Below, in pieces: positions 17,530-26,375 of a stretch of DNA of 64,000 nt. Each line of letters opens with the position of its first letter. The stretch's first letter is position 1. Below the pieces are notes generated by a model. The model ran no database searches. It saw nothing but the letters and a program-made list of their open reading frames with translations, and had not been told where the DNA came from. Source of the DNA: Marinithermus hydrothermalis DSM 14884. Lineage in GTDB: Bacteria > Deinococcota > Deinococci > Deinococcales > Marinithermaceae. The stretch spans positions 992,001 through 1,056,000 of the forward strand of contig NC_015387.1 of assembly GCF_000195335.1 (NCBI RefSeq), given 5' to 3'. A program made the position numbers and the translations under genes.

Positions 17530-18567
17530 ATGCCAGAGGTTGTGATCGTGGGAGGCGGCTTTGCGGGACTGGCCGTGGCTCGAGCCCTGGGCCGACAGGA
17601 CGCGGTGCTCGTCGACCCCCATCCTATCGGAGCTTACGTCAAATCGGCCTGCGCCCTGCCCCTGCCGGTGGTGCACGCCTTCGGTGCCGAGACTTCCGTG
17701 CGGGAGGTGCACTCGAGCCTCGTCTTCCACGTGGATGGTGCGGTGGTGCACCAGCACGCGGATCCACCGTACGCGACGGTGGATTACACGGCCTTCTGCC
17801 ATGCCTTGATGGCGCGGTCCGGGGTGCATGTGGTCCGTGCGCACGCCGTAGGGTATGCGCCAGGCCGGGTCCTGACCACCCAGGGGGAGCTACCCTGCCG
17901 TTACGCCGTGGATGCGAGCGGCCCCAGGGCCGTGCTGGCCTCCGCGTTGCGCCCCGGTTACGCGATCCGGCGGTTCATGGGAGCGGGGCTTGAGGTGGAG
18001 GTGCCGCGCCCATCGGGTTTCCCGAGCGGTCTGCACTTTTATGTGGACCCGGACCTTCCCCCGGGGTATGCGTGGGCCTTTGGGGCGGGGGAGCATGTAC
18101 GGGTCGGCGTGTACGCCTACGCGGGGGGGCGGGGGTTACGGAAGGCTTTGCAGCGCCTCCTCCAGCGGTTGGGAATCCCGTTGGCCGCCTCCCGCCCGCA
18201 CGGCGGCCTGATTCCCTGGCGGCTGCGCGACCCCGTTGTGGGGAGGGTGCTGGTGGTAGGGGACGCGGCGGGGCAGGTGCTGCCCATGACCGCGGAAGGG
18301 ATTCGCCCGGCCCTCTACTACGGCACCGTGCTCGGACGGCTGCTCGAGCAGGTGCTCTCCGGACGCATGACGTACGTGGCGCTGATCCGGAGCTACCGTG
18401 CCGAGATCCACCGTAGGCGGTGGGCTTTCGGGATGCTTGGGGGGCTCCAACGGTTCGTGGGCAGCGTGCCCCCGAACGTAAGCGGACGGCTCCTCGAGCT
18501 GGGGCAATACCTAGGTTTGGGGAAGCGGCTGTACCGCCGGTACGTCCAGGGGTTCCAGGGGAGGTGA
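17530..18567 (+). CDS. FAD-dependent oxidoreductase, geranylgeranyl-reductase-like
   Basis: A 345-residue flavoprotein. The start at 17530 follows AGGAGG and gives the dinucleotide fold VVIVGGGFAGLAVARALG at once. The second flavin motif VGDAAGQVLPMTAEGIRPALYYG (about 240-262) is the geranylgeranyl-reductase-family hallmark. It lacks obvious membrane helices. It is followed after 2 nt by a second, distantly similar flavoprotein. Members of this family reduce isoprenoid double bonds or act as quinone-type reductases; which applies here cannot be told. Confidence 0.82.
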   Translation: MPEVVIVGGGFAGLAVARALGRQDAVLVDPHPIGAYVKSACALPLPVVHAFGAETSVREVHSSLVFHVDGAVVHQHADPPYATVDYTAFCHALMARSGVHVVRAHAVGYAPGRVLTTQGELPCRYAVDASGPRAVLASALRPGYAIRRFMGAGLEVEVPRPSGFPSGLHFYVDPDLPPGYAWAFGAGEHVRVGVYAYAGGRGLRKALQRLLQRLGIPLAASRPHGGLIPWRLRDPVVGRVLVVGDAAGQVLPMTAEGIRPALYYGTVLGRLLEQVLSGRMTYVALIRSYRAEIHRRRWAFGMLGGLQRFVGSVPPNVSGRLLELGQYLGLGKRLYRRYVQGFQGR

Positions 18568-18569
18568 GG

Positions 18570-19772
18570 ATGGGAAGGAGGGTTACCATCGTGGGGGCGG
18601 GCCCGGCAGGGCTCACGGCGGCGATCACGCTGGCCCGTGCGGGGTGGCGCGTGGTGGTTTGCGAGCGTCACCCGGGGGTCGGGCGGCGGTTCGCCGGGGA
18701 TTTCCAGGGGTTGGAGAACTGGAGCGAAGCGGTAGACGTCCTCGAGTGGGTGCGGAGGATGGGGGTCCAGGTGCGCTTTGAAGCCGCGCCCTTTCACGTA
18801 GTGACCTTTTACGGTCCGGACGGAAGGCCTCGAGTGCTGCGCACGCCGCGCCCTCTGTTCTACCTGGTGCGCCGTGGGGACGTAGCGGGGAGCCTGGACC
18901 GCGGCCTGTTGGCCGAGGCCTTGGAGGCCGGAGTGGAGATCCGTTTCGGTAAGGCTCTTCGGCACGTGGAGGGCCCGGCGATCATCGCGACGGGACCGCG
19001 ATTTGGCGACGGGATCTGCGTGGGGTACACCTTCACAACGGACCTGCCCGACCAGGCCCACTGCATCCTTTCGGACCGGTTGGCCCCGCTGGGATACGCT
19101 TACCTTTTAATTCGTGCGGGGCGGGCAACCCTGGTGAGTTGCCAGTTCGCCCGGCTGCAAGAGTGGCGCGCGCACCTGGCGCGCACCGTGGAGGCGTTTT
19201 CCCGGATCGTGCCTGGGCTGGAGTTGCGGGAGGCGCGGTTTTTTTCCGGGTACGGGAACGTCTTCACCCCGCCACGCCTCGTAGACCATGGCCGGTACTA
19301 CGTAGGGGAGGCGGCGGGGCTGCAGGACGCGCTGTGGGGGTTTGGCCTGCGTTATGCGATCCGCTCGGGGTACCTCGCGGCACAGAGCCTGATCCGCGGG
19401 GTTTCCTACGCGGCGCTTGCGCGGCGTGAGCTGTTGCCCAGGCACCGGGTAGGTCTAGAGAACCGGGCCTTGCTGGAGGCTAGTCGCGCGCTTTTGGGGG
19501 AGCGGGTGTACGCCTGGCTGCTCGACCGCGTCGTGCAGCACCCGGATGTGCGCGCCTACCTGCGCAAGCATCATCGTCCACTGGCCTGGAAGCGTGCGCT
19601 GTGGCCGTTGGTTCGTCTGGGCATGCGGTTTCGCTCGCGCTACCGTGACGCGCGTTGCCGCCTGCGCGACTGCACCTGCGTGTGGTGCGCTTGTGGTCGG
19701 AGTGGGAGGAACGAATGCGACAGGATGAAGTCACCCGTATCTACAACCGGAACGCCCTCGTCTACGATTTGA
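18570..19772 (+). CDS. FAD-dependent oxidoreductase with Cys-rich tail
   Basis: A 400-residue protein starting at 18570 (GGGGAGGTGAGG upstream) with the FAD-binding opening VTIVGAGPAGLTAAITLARAG. A late motif YVGEAAGLQDALWGFGLRYA takes the place of the usual GDAAG. It ends with a basic helix and a cysteine cluster, CRLRDCTCVWCAC, and then overlaps the next gene by 58 nt in another frame. The Cys cluster could bind a metal or Fe-S centre. The paired flavoproteins and the methyltransferase behind them suggest one pathway, which I cannot name. Confidence 0.78.
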   Translation: MGRRVTIVGAGPAGLTAAITLARAGWRVVVCERHPGVGRRFAGDFQGLENWSEAVDVLEWVRRMGVQVRFEAAPFHVVTFYGPDGRPRVLRTPRPLFYLVRRGDVAGSLDRGLLAEALEAGVEIRFGKALRHVEGPAIIATGPRFGDGICVGYTFTTDLPDQAHCILSDRLAPLGYAYLLIRAGRATLVSCQFARLQEWRAHLARTVEAFSRIVPGLELREARFFSGYGNVFTPPRLVDHGRYYVGEAAGLQDALWGFGLRYAIRSGYLAAQSLIRGVSYAALARRELLPRHRVGLENRALLEASRALLGERVYAWLLDRVVQHPDVRAYLRKHHRPLAWKRALWPLVRLGMRFRSRYRDARCRLRDCTCVWCACGRSGRNECDRMKSPVSTTGTPSSTI

Positions 19773-20341
19773 TGGAAGCCCCCATGGAGCGGTTGGCCTT
19801 TGGGCGTTGGCGGCCGTTGCTGTTTCAGGAATTGAAAGGCAAGGTGCTCGAGGTCGGTGTGGGGACGGGGAAGAACCTACCGTACTACCCTTCGAGCGTG
19901 GAGGTGGTGGCCGTGGATCCCAGTCCGGCGATGCTGGAGCGCGCGCGTCGCAGGGCCCAGCGCCTGGGCGTGGTGGTGGACCTGCGACAGGTGGATGCCC
20001 AGCGGCTGCCGTTTGAGGATGGGAGCTTCGACGCGGTGGTGGCCTCCTTTGTGTTTTGTTCCGTGGCGGATCCTGTGGCCGGCCTTCGGGAGGCGCTGCG
20101 CGTGCTGCGTCCTGGAGGAGAGTTGCGTTTACTGGAGCACCTGCGGCCCCCGCAACCCGCGCTCGCCCGGGTTTTCGACTGGTTCAATCCCCTCGCGGTG
20201 CGCCTGACCGGCGCGAACATCAACCGGCGCACCGATGAGAACGTGCGGGCAGCGGGGTTTGCACAGGTCCGGTCGCGCCCGCTGGACCGCTTGGGGATCG
20301 TCCGCCTGATCATGGCACGCAAGGAGGATGGGCGTGGGTAG
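19715..20341 (+). CDS. SAM-dependent class I methyltransferase, UbiE-like
   Basis: A 208-residue enzyme. The start at 19715 has GGGAGG 6 nt upstream. SAM-binding motif I VLEVGVGTGKNLPYYP (about 43-58), the acidic VVAVDPSPAMLERARRRA and DAQRLPFEDGSFDAVVASFVFCSV are classic for UbiE/Coq5-type methyltransferases. The family methylates quinones, lipids and other small molecules. It lies inside the CsoR-like cluster, overlapping the flavoprotein tail upstream and the ABC ATPase gene downstream by 8 nt, so it is cotranscribed. The substrate is unknown. Confidence 0.88.
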   Translation: MRQDEVTRIYNRNALVYDLMEAPMERLAFGRWRPLLFQELKGKVLEVGVGTGKNLPYYPSSVEVVAVDPSPAMLERARRRAQRLGVVVDLRQVDAQRLPFEDGSFDAVVASFVFCSVADPVAGLREALRVLRPGGELRLLEHLRPPQPALARVFDWFNPLAVRLTGANINRRTDENVRAAGFAQVRSRPLDRLGIVRLIMARKEDGRG

Positions 20342-21035
20342 CGTGCGGCTTAGCCGGGTGGCGAAAACTTATGGCCGGGAGGAAACGCGGGTCTGGGCGT
20401 TGCGGGAGGTGACCCTCTCGGTAGAGCCGGGGACGTTCGTGGTAATTCTAGGGCCCTCCGGGTCCGGGAAGACCACCCTGCTCAACCTCATTGGCGCGTT
20501 GGACGTCCCAAGCGAGGGCCGGGTGGAGGTGGCCGGCCACGACCTAACGCGCAGCACCGAGGCGGAACGGGCTCGGTTTCGGCGGCACAAGGTGGGGTTC
20601 GTCTTCCAGTTTTTCAACCTCGTACCCACCCTGACTGCCCGCGAGAACGTCCTTCTGGCGGCGGAGCTGGTACCCCACCCCCGTGACCCCGACGCGCTTT
20701 TGGCCGCCGTAGGGCTTTCCCATCGTAAGCACCACTTCCCGGGGGAGCTCTCTGGGGGGGAGCAGCAACGGGTGGCCGTAGCCCGGGCGCTGGCCAAGAA
20801 CCCTGAGGTGATCTTGGCGGACGAGCCCACGGGGAGTCTGGACTCCCAAAGCGGCGCGCAGGTGCTTGCGTTGTTGTGGAGGTTCGCGCGGGATGAGGGG
20901 CGTACGGTGCTTATGGTGACCCACAACCAGGCCCTCGCCCAGATCGCGGATCGGGTGTTGCGCCTTAAGGACGGCCGGATTGTGGAGGACCGACGGAACG
21001 AGGAGCCGCGGACTCCGGAGGAGGTCGTGTGGTGA
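20334..21035 (+). CDS. ABC transporter ATP-binding protein, MacB/LolD type
   Basis: A 233-residue ATPase with Walker A GPSGSGKTT, the LolD/MacB loop VGFVFQFFNLVPTLTARENV, signature LSGGEQQRVAVARALA and Walker B VILADEPTGSLD. An ATG at 20328 directly abuts AAGGAGG with no spacing, whereas the GTG at 20334 is 6 nt from it, so GTG is preferred. It overlaps the methyltransferase end by 8 nt and the permease start by 7 nt. With the permease it would form a mechanotransmission-type exporter. Confidence 0.92.
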   Translation: MGSVRLSRVAKTYGREETRVWALREVTLSVEPGTFVVILGPSGSGKTTLLNLIGALDVPSEGRVEVAGHDLTRSTEAERARFRRHKVGFVFQFFNLVPTLTARENVLLAAELVPHPRDPDALLAAVGLSHRKHHFPGELSGGEQQRVAVARALAKNPEVILADEPTGSLDSQSGAQVLALLWRFARDEGRTVLMVTHNQALAQIADRVLRLKDGRIVEDRRNEEPRTPEEVVW

Positions 21036-23374
21036 TCCTGTGGAGGAAGCTCCTCCGTGATCTGCGCCGCCACCCGGGCCAAGCGATGGCGCTCTCCCTC
21101 GTGTTTGTGCTGGGCATCGGGGCCTTTGTGGGGCTGCGCATTGCCTACGAGGGCCTAGAGCCCGCTACCGAAGCGCTCTACGCACGACGGGGATTGCCGG
21201 ATCTGGTGGCGCGGGTCACTTTCGCGCCGGCGCGCGTGGTTCCGGATCTTGAGGCGATCCCGGGAGTGGCGGTGGTGGTGCCCCGGATCGCGCTGGAGAC
21301 CACGGTGCAGGAACTGCCTGGGGTGCGGGTGCGGGTGCTTTCCCTCCCGGCGCCGGAGCGCCCCCGGCTGGGAGATGTGGAGGTGGTGGCGGGGCGTTAC
21401 CTGAGCGGTGCGCCGGATGAGGTGCTGGTGGTCGAGGGGATGGCGCGCTACCACGGCCTGGGTGTGGGAGATCGGTTGCAGCTGCGCACCCGCAAGGGGG
21501 GGTACCGAACGTTCCGTGTGGTGGGGGTGGTGCGGCAGCCCGAGCACCTTTCGTTGATTCCGCCTGGAGGGTTCATGGCGCTCCCCCGGGTGTACGGGGT
21601 GGTGTTGGTGGGAGAGACGGCGGCCCGATCCCTGCTAGGGCGACAGGGAGGGTACACGGAGTTCGCCTTGGCTCTGGAGCCCGGCACGGACGAGGCCGTA
21701 GTGGTGCGGGCGGTGGAGCAGGTGTTGGACCGGTACCGCCTCGAGCTCGTGTGGGGACGGAGCCTGCCAAGCGTGCGGAACGTGCAGGCACATATCGATT
21801 TCTTACGGCAGAGCGCGCGGATCTTCCCTGCCTTCTTCCTCGTCGCGGGGGCGTTGGGCGGGTTTATCCTCCTTTCTCGAGTGGTGCGGCAGGAGCGGGG
21901 CATCGCGGGGCTCATGCGGGCCTTGGGGTACGCGCCGGGCACGGTAATGCGCCACTACCTGGGGTACACCCTGATCCTGGCTGTGGTCGGGGGAGGACTT
22001 GGGATTCTCCTCGGTTTGCCCATTGCCCGCGTGGTTCGGGAACTGCTCGCTTGGGATCTGGGCCTGCCCCCGGACGGGGTTGTGGAGGGAAGGGCGGCGA
22101 TACTCCTCGGGGGGGTGTTTGCGGTGCTCGCAGGGCTGGCCGCGGGGGTGGGGCCGGCGTGGATGGCTTCGCGCGTGCCTCCTGCGGCCGTGATGCGCGA
22201 GGAGCCGCCGTGGGGTGCGCGTACGGTTCGCTGGTTGCGCCGCGTTCCCGGGGGGGTGTGGGTGCGGATGGCGGTTCGGAACCTGTTGCGCCATCCCATG
22301 CGCACCCTCTGGACGGCGGTGGGTGTGGCGTTCGCGGTGGGGCTTGCGTTGGCTCCCGCCCTACTGCTCGAGGAGATGGACCGGGTGGAGGCCCGGGTAG
22401 AGCAGGTGCGCCGTTACGACTTCCGCTTGGTTCCTACCTTCCCCCAGCCGGAGCGCTGGCTCGAGGAGGTTGCGCGCGTGCCTGGAGTCCAGCGGGTGGA
22501 GGGGGTCGTGGAGGTTCCCGTACGGCTCCGGATCGGGGAAGAGGAGGTGCGCACGTACGCGCTGGGGTTTTCGGAGGATGCCCGGTTGTTCGACCTTCCG
22601 GTACCTCCTCCGGGGGAGGCGTACCTGGCGCAGGGCCTGCCCCAAACGGCCGAGGTTGTGGAGGTGCGTGGGCCGTACGCGCGGCTGCAACTGCGGGTGG
22701 CGGGATCGGTGGACTATCCTTTGGGACGCCCCGTGGTGTTGAACCTCGAGGACGCCCGGCGGTTGCTGATTCCCTTTGAGGGGGTGGGCAACCTGTTCCG
22801 CTTGTTCTTTGGAGTGGACCTCGAGGTGCTTGAGGATCCGGTGACCTCGGTGTTGGTCGCGGTGGAGCCGGCTCTTCGGGAGGAGGTCCGTGCGCGGTTG
22901 TCGGCCCTCGAGGCGGTGGGGCAGGTGGATGACCGTGTACTGGAGCGGGAGGACCTCTCCCGGATCTTCTCTGCGAGCCGCTTGTTCGTGTGGGTGGTGG
23001 AGATCTTCGCGCTACTGCTGGCTCTCTCGCTTTTGTACAACACCGTGATGATCAATGGTCTGGAGCGGCGTAAGGAGCTGGCCATGCTGCGGGTACTTGG
23101 GGTGCGTGTTCGTGAGATTGTGGGGCTGTTTATGGGGGAGGCGTTTGCGATAGCCTTGCTAGGGATCGTTCTGGGTATGCCAGCGGGGTTGTGGGTGGCG
23201 CGACGGAGTTTGGGGGATTTCCAGGAGTTCCTACCGGGTGGGATCGGGCTGTACCCAGGGGTGGTGGCCCTGGTGATTGGGGGGGCGGTGGTCGTGGTCG
23301 TGTTGGCCTCCCTTCCGGTATTGCGGGGATTGTTCCGCTGGAGCCTGGCTGAGGTGGTGCGTCAGCGGGACTAG
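21029..23374 (+). CDS. ABC transporter permease, double FtsX/MacB type
   Basis: A 781-residue permease with an N-terminal helix (about 18-38), a periplasmic MacB-like core, a three-helix FtsX domain (about 265-380), a new anchor helix (about 430-450), a second periplasmic domain, and a C-terminal FtsX domain (about 655-775). GTG start codons at 21029 and 21032 follow GGAGGAGG. This duplicated topology is shared with lipoprotein- or lipid-moving permeases. The cargo is unknown; neighbours suggest a membrane-associated redox or metal-handling role. Confidence 0.88.
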   Translation: MVILWRKLLRDLRRHPGQAMALSLVFVLGIGAFVGLRIAYEGLEPATEALYARRGLPDLVARVTFAPARVVPDLEAIPGVAVVVPRIALETTVQELPGVRVRVLSLPAPERPRLGDVEVVAGRYLSGAPDEVLVVEGMARYHGLGVGDRLQLRTRKGGYRTFRVVGVVRQPEHLSLIPPGGFMALPRVYGVVLVGETAARSLLGRQGGYTEFALALEPGTDEAVVVRAVEQVLDRYRLELVWGRSLPSVRNVQAHIDFLRQSARIFPAFFLVAGALGGFILLSRVVRQERGIAGLMRALGYAPGTVMRHYLGYTLILAVVGGGLGILLGLPIARVVRELLAWDLGLPPDGVVEGRAAILLGGVFAVLAGLAAGVGPAWMASRVPPAAVMREEPPWGARTVRWLRRVPGGVWVRMAVRNLLRHPMRTLWTAVGVAFAVGLALAPALLLEEMDRVEARVEQVRRYDFRLVPTFPQPERWLEEVARVPGVQRVEGVVEVPVRLRIGEEEVRTYALGFSEDARLFDLPVPPPGEAYLAQGLPQTAEVVEVRGPYARLQLRVAGSVDYPLGRPVVLNLEDARRLLIPFEGVGNLFRLFFGVDLEVLEDPVTSVLVAVEPALREEVRARLSALEAVGQVDDRVLEREDLSRIFSASRLFVWVVEIFALLLALSLLYNTVMINGLERRKELAMLRVLGVRVREIVGLFMGEAFAIALLGIVLGMPAGLWVARRSLGDFQEFLPGGIGLYPGVVALVIGGAVVVVVLASLPVLRGLFRWSLAEVVRQRD

Positions 23375-23407
23375 GGACAGGTGTCCCTGGTCTGATGAAG
23401 GTAGGCT

Positions 23408-23851
23408 GTGCATTCTGAGGATATGGCGCGCAAGAAACCTTCTTCTAGGTTTAGCTGGCGTATGGTGTTCGGCGTCGGAGTCTTACTGGGTGTGTTGGGG
23501 GTTGCGTTTGGGTTGTTCCTTTCCCCGTACCTCCGGAGCGCTGGGGGAGCGGAGGAAGGGGTGGTGTTGCGGATCAGTATGTCCGGTTGGCAGCCTGCGG
23601 TGGTGCGCGCAGAGGCCGGGAAACCAATCACCATCACGATCGTGAACTTGGACAACCGTTTCCACACGGACGGAGGAGGCTGGCACAATTTTGTGGTGGA
23701 GGCTCTTGGGGTCGAGGAGCGGGTGCCGCCCAAGGGGGTGCGTACTATCACCCTCGTGCCCGAAAAGTCTGGAGAGTATCTATTCTACTGCGATATCTGC
23801 TGTGGAGGTAAGGAGAACCCGTTCATGCAAGGGAAGCTCGTAGTGCTATGA
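23408..23851 (+). CDS. Membrane-anchored cupredoxin-like protein
   Basis: A 147-residue protein: basic N-terminus, one membrane helix (about 18-40), then a beta-sandwich domain with GWQPAVVRAEAGKPITITIVN. Candidate ligands are His in FHTDGGGWHNF and the loop YCDICCGGKENPFM, a Cys-x3-Cys arrangement close to the CuA loop (CxxxCxxxHxxM) but with Glu where CuA has His and Met one place later. GTG at 23408 has GAAGG 6 nt upstream; ATG at 23423 is the alternative. The ccdA-like gene starts within its stop codon (ATGA). Confidence 0.75.
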   Translation: MHSEDMARKKPSSRFSWRMVFGVGVLLGVLGVAFGLFLSPYLRSAGGAEEGVVLRISMSGWQPAVVRAEAGKPITITIVNLDNRFHTDGGGWHNFVVEALGVEERVPPKGVRTITLVPEKSGEYLFYCDICCGGKENPFMQGKLVVL

Positions 23852-24663
23852 GCCGTTGGTTGTTGCGTGGACTCCTCGCCGCGCTCGTGCTGATCGGGGG
23901 GGGGTATCTGGCTCTAGGGCAGCCCAGACCTGACTTCTCTACGGCCTGGCTCGAGGCCCATCCGCTTTTGGCCTTCCTCCTGGCAGGTACGGCCGGATTC
24001 GCGGATGGCCTGAACCCGTGCGCTATAGCTACACTTCTGCTCTTCATGGGTGCCTTGACGGTGGTGGTGGAACGCGCCTCGCGTTCGGGGAATGTGCTGG
24101 GTGCGCGGGCATACGTGTGGAGCGTGGCCGGAGCTTACATCCTGGGCATATTCCTGCTGTACTTCACCCTTGGCGCAGGGTTTGTGGAGGTGACCAGCCT
24201 GAGGGTGTTCGGGAACACCCACGTGTTTACCCGGATTGCAGGGTTGATCGCGGTGGTGCTGGGGTTGGTCATGATCGCAGAGGTGTTGTACCCGGGGATA
24301 CCCGTTAAGCTGAGTATGCCGGCGGGGCTTCACAGAGTCGCGCGGCGATGGGGACGGCGTACCACCGCGGGAGCGGCCCTCGTGGGGGGGGTGTTGATCG
24401 GTGTTTGCACCATTCCCTGTGGCGGAGCGATGTACCTCGCAGTTGCAGCGTTGATCGGAGGGGTGTCGAGCAAGCTCTATGCGTACAGCCTGTTGTTGGT
24501 CTACAACCTGGCGTTCGTGCTCCCGCTGGTGTTGCTCGTAGCGGTGGGAAGTAGCCGGTCGGTGCTGCGAGAGTTGGGCCGTTTACACATTGTGTATCGA
24601 TCGCGGTTGAAGCTGGGGTTGGGGGCGTTTGTGGTGTTGGTAGGGTTGTTCGCGTTATGGTAA
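23848..24663 (+). CDS. CcdA/DsbD-like thiol-disulfide transmembrane protein
   Basis: A 271-residue membrane protein with about seven helices. The two conserved cysteines are in GLNPCAIATLLL and TIPCGGAMYL, the CcdA pair that carries reducing equivalents across the membrane. It begins with a signal-like helix. It overlaps the cupredoxin gene (ATGA), so a likely job is keeping the Cys-x3-Cys site of that protein reduced for metal loading. It could equally feed cytochrome c maturation, though no ccm/res genes are nearby. Confidence 0.87.
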   Translation: MSRWLLRGLLAALVLIGGGYLALGQPRPDFSTAWLEAHPLLAFLLAGTAGFADGLNPCAIATLLLFMGALTVVVERASRSGNVLGARAYVWSVAGAYILGIFLLYFTLGAGFVEVTSLRVFGNTHVFTRIAGLIAVVLGLVMIAEVLYPGIPVKLSMPAGLHRVARRWGRRTTAGAALVGGVLIGVCTIPCGGAMYLAVAALIGGVSSKLYAYSLLLVYNLAFVLPLVLLVAVGSSRSVLRELGRLHIVYRSRLKLGLGAFVVLVGLFALW

Positions 24664-24670
24664 GGTCTCC

Positions 24671-24701
24671 TTGACCCACCCCAGGTGGGGTGGGGTAAAC
24701 T
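24671..24701 (+). promoter_or_regulatory. Promoter with CsoR-type operator before the YHS gene
   Basis: -35 TTGACC (24671-24676), a long 19-nt spacer and -10 TAAACT (24696-24701). The spacer and -35 end hold a perfect 9-bp inverted repeat (24675-24683 with 24686-24694) with a GG centre. Long spacers filled by a G/C palindrome are typical of CsoR/MerR-type controlled promoters. The core matches that at 17181-17200. Confidence 0.7.
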
Positions 24702-24727
24702 AACGGTGTGAAGGGAGGTCAAGCATT

Positions 24728-24931
24728 ATGACTGAAAAAGTGAAGGACCCCGTGTGCGGCATGGAGGTAGACCCCAAGACCGCGAGCTTCTCCACCGAGT
24801 ACCAAGGGAAGACGTACTACTTCTGTTGCAAGGGTTGCAAGAACGCTTTCGACAAAGATCCGGAAAAGTACCTGAGCGGCGGGCATACCGGGCATCACCA
24901 CGGGCATCACGGTCACGGGCATCACCACTAA
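24728..24931 (+). CDS. YHS-domain protein with polyhistidine tail
   Basis: A 67-residue protein: the YHS domain runs DPVCGMEVDP...YYFCCKGCKNAFDKDPEKYL and is followed by HTGHHHGHHGHGHHH, ten histidines in fifteen residues. YHS domains occur in copper/heavy-metal ATPases and metallochaperones; the Cys residues and the tail point to binding of Cu, Ni or Zn. GGGAGG precedes the start. It has its own promoter carrying the CsoR-type palindrome and a terminator, so it is a separate metal- or stress-controlled transcript. Confidence 0.88.
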   Translation: MTEKVKDPVCGMEVDPKTASFSTEYQGKTYYFCCKGCKNAFDKDPEKYLSGGHTGHHHGHHGHGHHH

Positions 24932-24951
24932 TGAGCCCCTAAGACCGTGAG

Positions 24952-24987
24952 GCGCGCCCCTAAGGGCCCTCGGGGGCGCGCTTCTTT
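24952..24987 (+). terminator. Terminator of the YHS gene
   Basis: A 9-bp perfect G/C stem (24952-24960 with 24973-24981), 12-nt loop, then TTCTTT. Confidence 0.75.
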
Positions 24988-25015
24988 GCGCCGCACTGCT
25001 GGAAACATCCCCCGG

Positions 25016-25021
25016 TAAACT
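25016..25021 (+). promoter_or_regulatory. glcD: -10 element of glcD (leaderless type)
   Basis: TAAACT ending 7 nt before the ATG at 25029; there is no Shine-Dalgarno. Confidence 0.55.
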
Positions 25022-25028
25022 AAAGAGC

Positions 25029-26375
25029 ATGGCGGCCCTCGAGTCCCTCCGGCAGGCCCTCGGCCCGCGCAAGGTGCTGCTGGACCTTGCGGACCGGATC
25101 CTCTACCGCTACGACGCGATCGACACGGGGGTAACCCCCCTCGCCGTGGTGCTGCCCGAGACCACGCAGGACGTGGTGGAAACGCTCCGTTTTGCGCAAA
25201 GGGCCGGGATTCCGGTCGTGCCCCGCGGCAGCGCGAGCGGCCTCTCGGGCGGCGCGGTTCCCGTGACCGAGGCCATCGTGCTCGCGACCAACCGCATGAC
25301 CCGCCTTAAGATCGATCCCGAGCGCCGCGTGGCCTACGCCCAGCCGGGCGTGGTGACTGCTCGCGTTTCCGAAGCCGCCGCGCCCTACGGGCTCTACTAC
25401 CCCCCGGACCCCGCGAGCTACCGCCAAAGCACGATCGGCGGCAACCTGGCCGAGAACGCCGGCGGCCCCCAGTGCTTCAAGAAAGGGGTCACCGGGGATT
25501 ACGTCCTCGAGCTCGAGTTCGTCACCGCGGACGGCGCGGTGCATCGCGTGGGCCGGGAGGCCTACGACATCGCGGGGCTGCTCATCGGTTCGGAGGGCAC
25601 CTTAGGAGTGATCACCGACAGCGTGCTCCGCCTCGAGCCCAGGCCCCGGTACACGCGCACCCTGATGGGCGTCTTCGCCGAGCTCGAGGCGCTCGCGGAG
25701 GCCGTGGCGCGCGCGGTGCGGCAGGGAGCGGTGCCGGCGAAGATGGAGTTCATGGACCGGCGCTGCGTGCGGGCGGTGGAGGAGGCCTTCGCTTTGGGGC
25801 TGCCGACCGAGGCCGGGGCGCTCCTCTTGGTGGACACGGACGGGGACGACCTCGAGGTCGTGGAGGAGGAGCTCGAGTGGATGGCCGAGGCTTGCCGCGC
25901 GGCGGGTGGGGTGGTGCGGGTGGCGCGGGATGCGGCCGAGGCCGCCGAGCTGTGGCGAGCCCGGCGTGCGGTGAGCCCCGCGTTGGGGCGCATCCGCCCC
26001 CAGCGCATGAACGAGGATATCGTGGTGCCGCGCTCCAAGCTGCCCGCGGTGGTGCGTGAGATCCTAGCCGCGGCGGAGCGCTACCCCTTCCCGCTCGTGC
26101 TCTTCGGTCACATCGGGGACGGCAACCTACACCCCAACATCCTCTACGACCCTCGGGTAGACGATACCCGCGCGGTGATGGAGCTCGCGCACGAGATCGC
26201 CCGCATCGCCCTCCAGCACGGCGGGGTGCTCTCGGGGGAGCACGGGATCGGCACGATGAAGCGCCCGTTCATGCGGGAGGCCTTGGATGAGACCACCCTC
26301 GGGGTGCTGCGCGACCTCAAGCGCGCTTTGGACCCCGAGGGTTTGTTGAACCCGGGTAAGGTGCTCCCGGACTAG
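25029..26375 (+). CDS. glcD: FAD-linked oxidase, glycolate oxidase subunit GlcD family
   Basis: A 448-residue flavoprotein with the PCMH-type FAD domain ([16 protein letters not shown], then [27 protein letters not shown] and [13 protein letters not shown]) and the C-terminal cap ending [19 protein letters not shown]...[13 protein letters not shown]. It oxidises a 2-hydroxy acid such as glycolate or D-lactate. No glcE or glcF partner is adjacent, so the electron acceptor is open. A leaderless promoter precedes it. Its last 4 nt overlap the convergent inositol-phosphatase gene. Confidence 0.9.
   Translation: MAALESLRQALGPRKVLLDLADRILYRYDAIDTGVTPLAVVLPETTQDVVETLRFAQRAGIPVVPRGSASGLSGGAVPVTEAIVLATNRMTRLKIDPERRVAYAQPGVVTARVSEAAAPYGLYYPPDPASYRQSTIGGNLAENAGGPQCFKKGVTGDYVLELEFVTADGAVHRVGREAYDIAGLLIGSEGTLGVITDSVLRLEPRPRYTRTLMGVFAELEALAEAVARAVRQGAVPAKMEFMDRRCVRAVEEAFALGLPTEAGALLLVDTDGDDLEVVEEELEWMAEACRAAGGVVRVARDAAEAAELWRARRAVSPALGRIRPQRMNEDIVVPRSKLPAVVREILAAAERYPFPLVLFGHIGDGNLHPNILYDPRVDDTRAVMELAHEIARIALQHGGVLSGEHGIGTMKRPFMREALDETTLGVLRDLKRALDPEGLLNPGKVLPD

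Noticed and set aside
23373-23388. 16-nt palindrome AGGGACA-GG-TGTCCCT before the cupredoxin gene
   Set aside because: It overlaps the permease stop codon, has no T-run, and no second copy was seen, so I could not call it terminator or operator.
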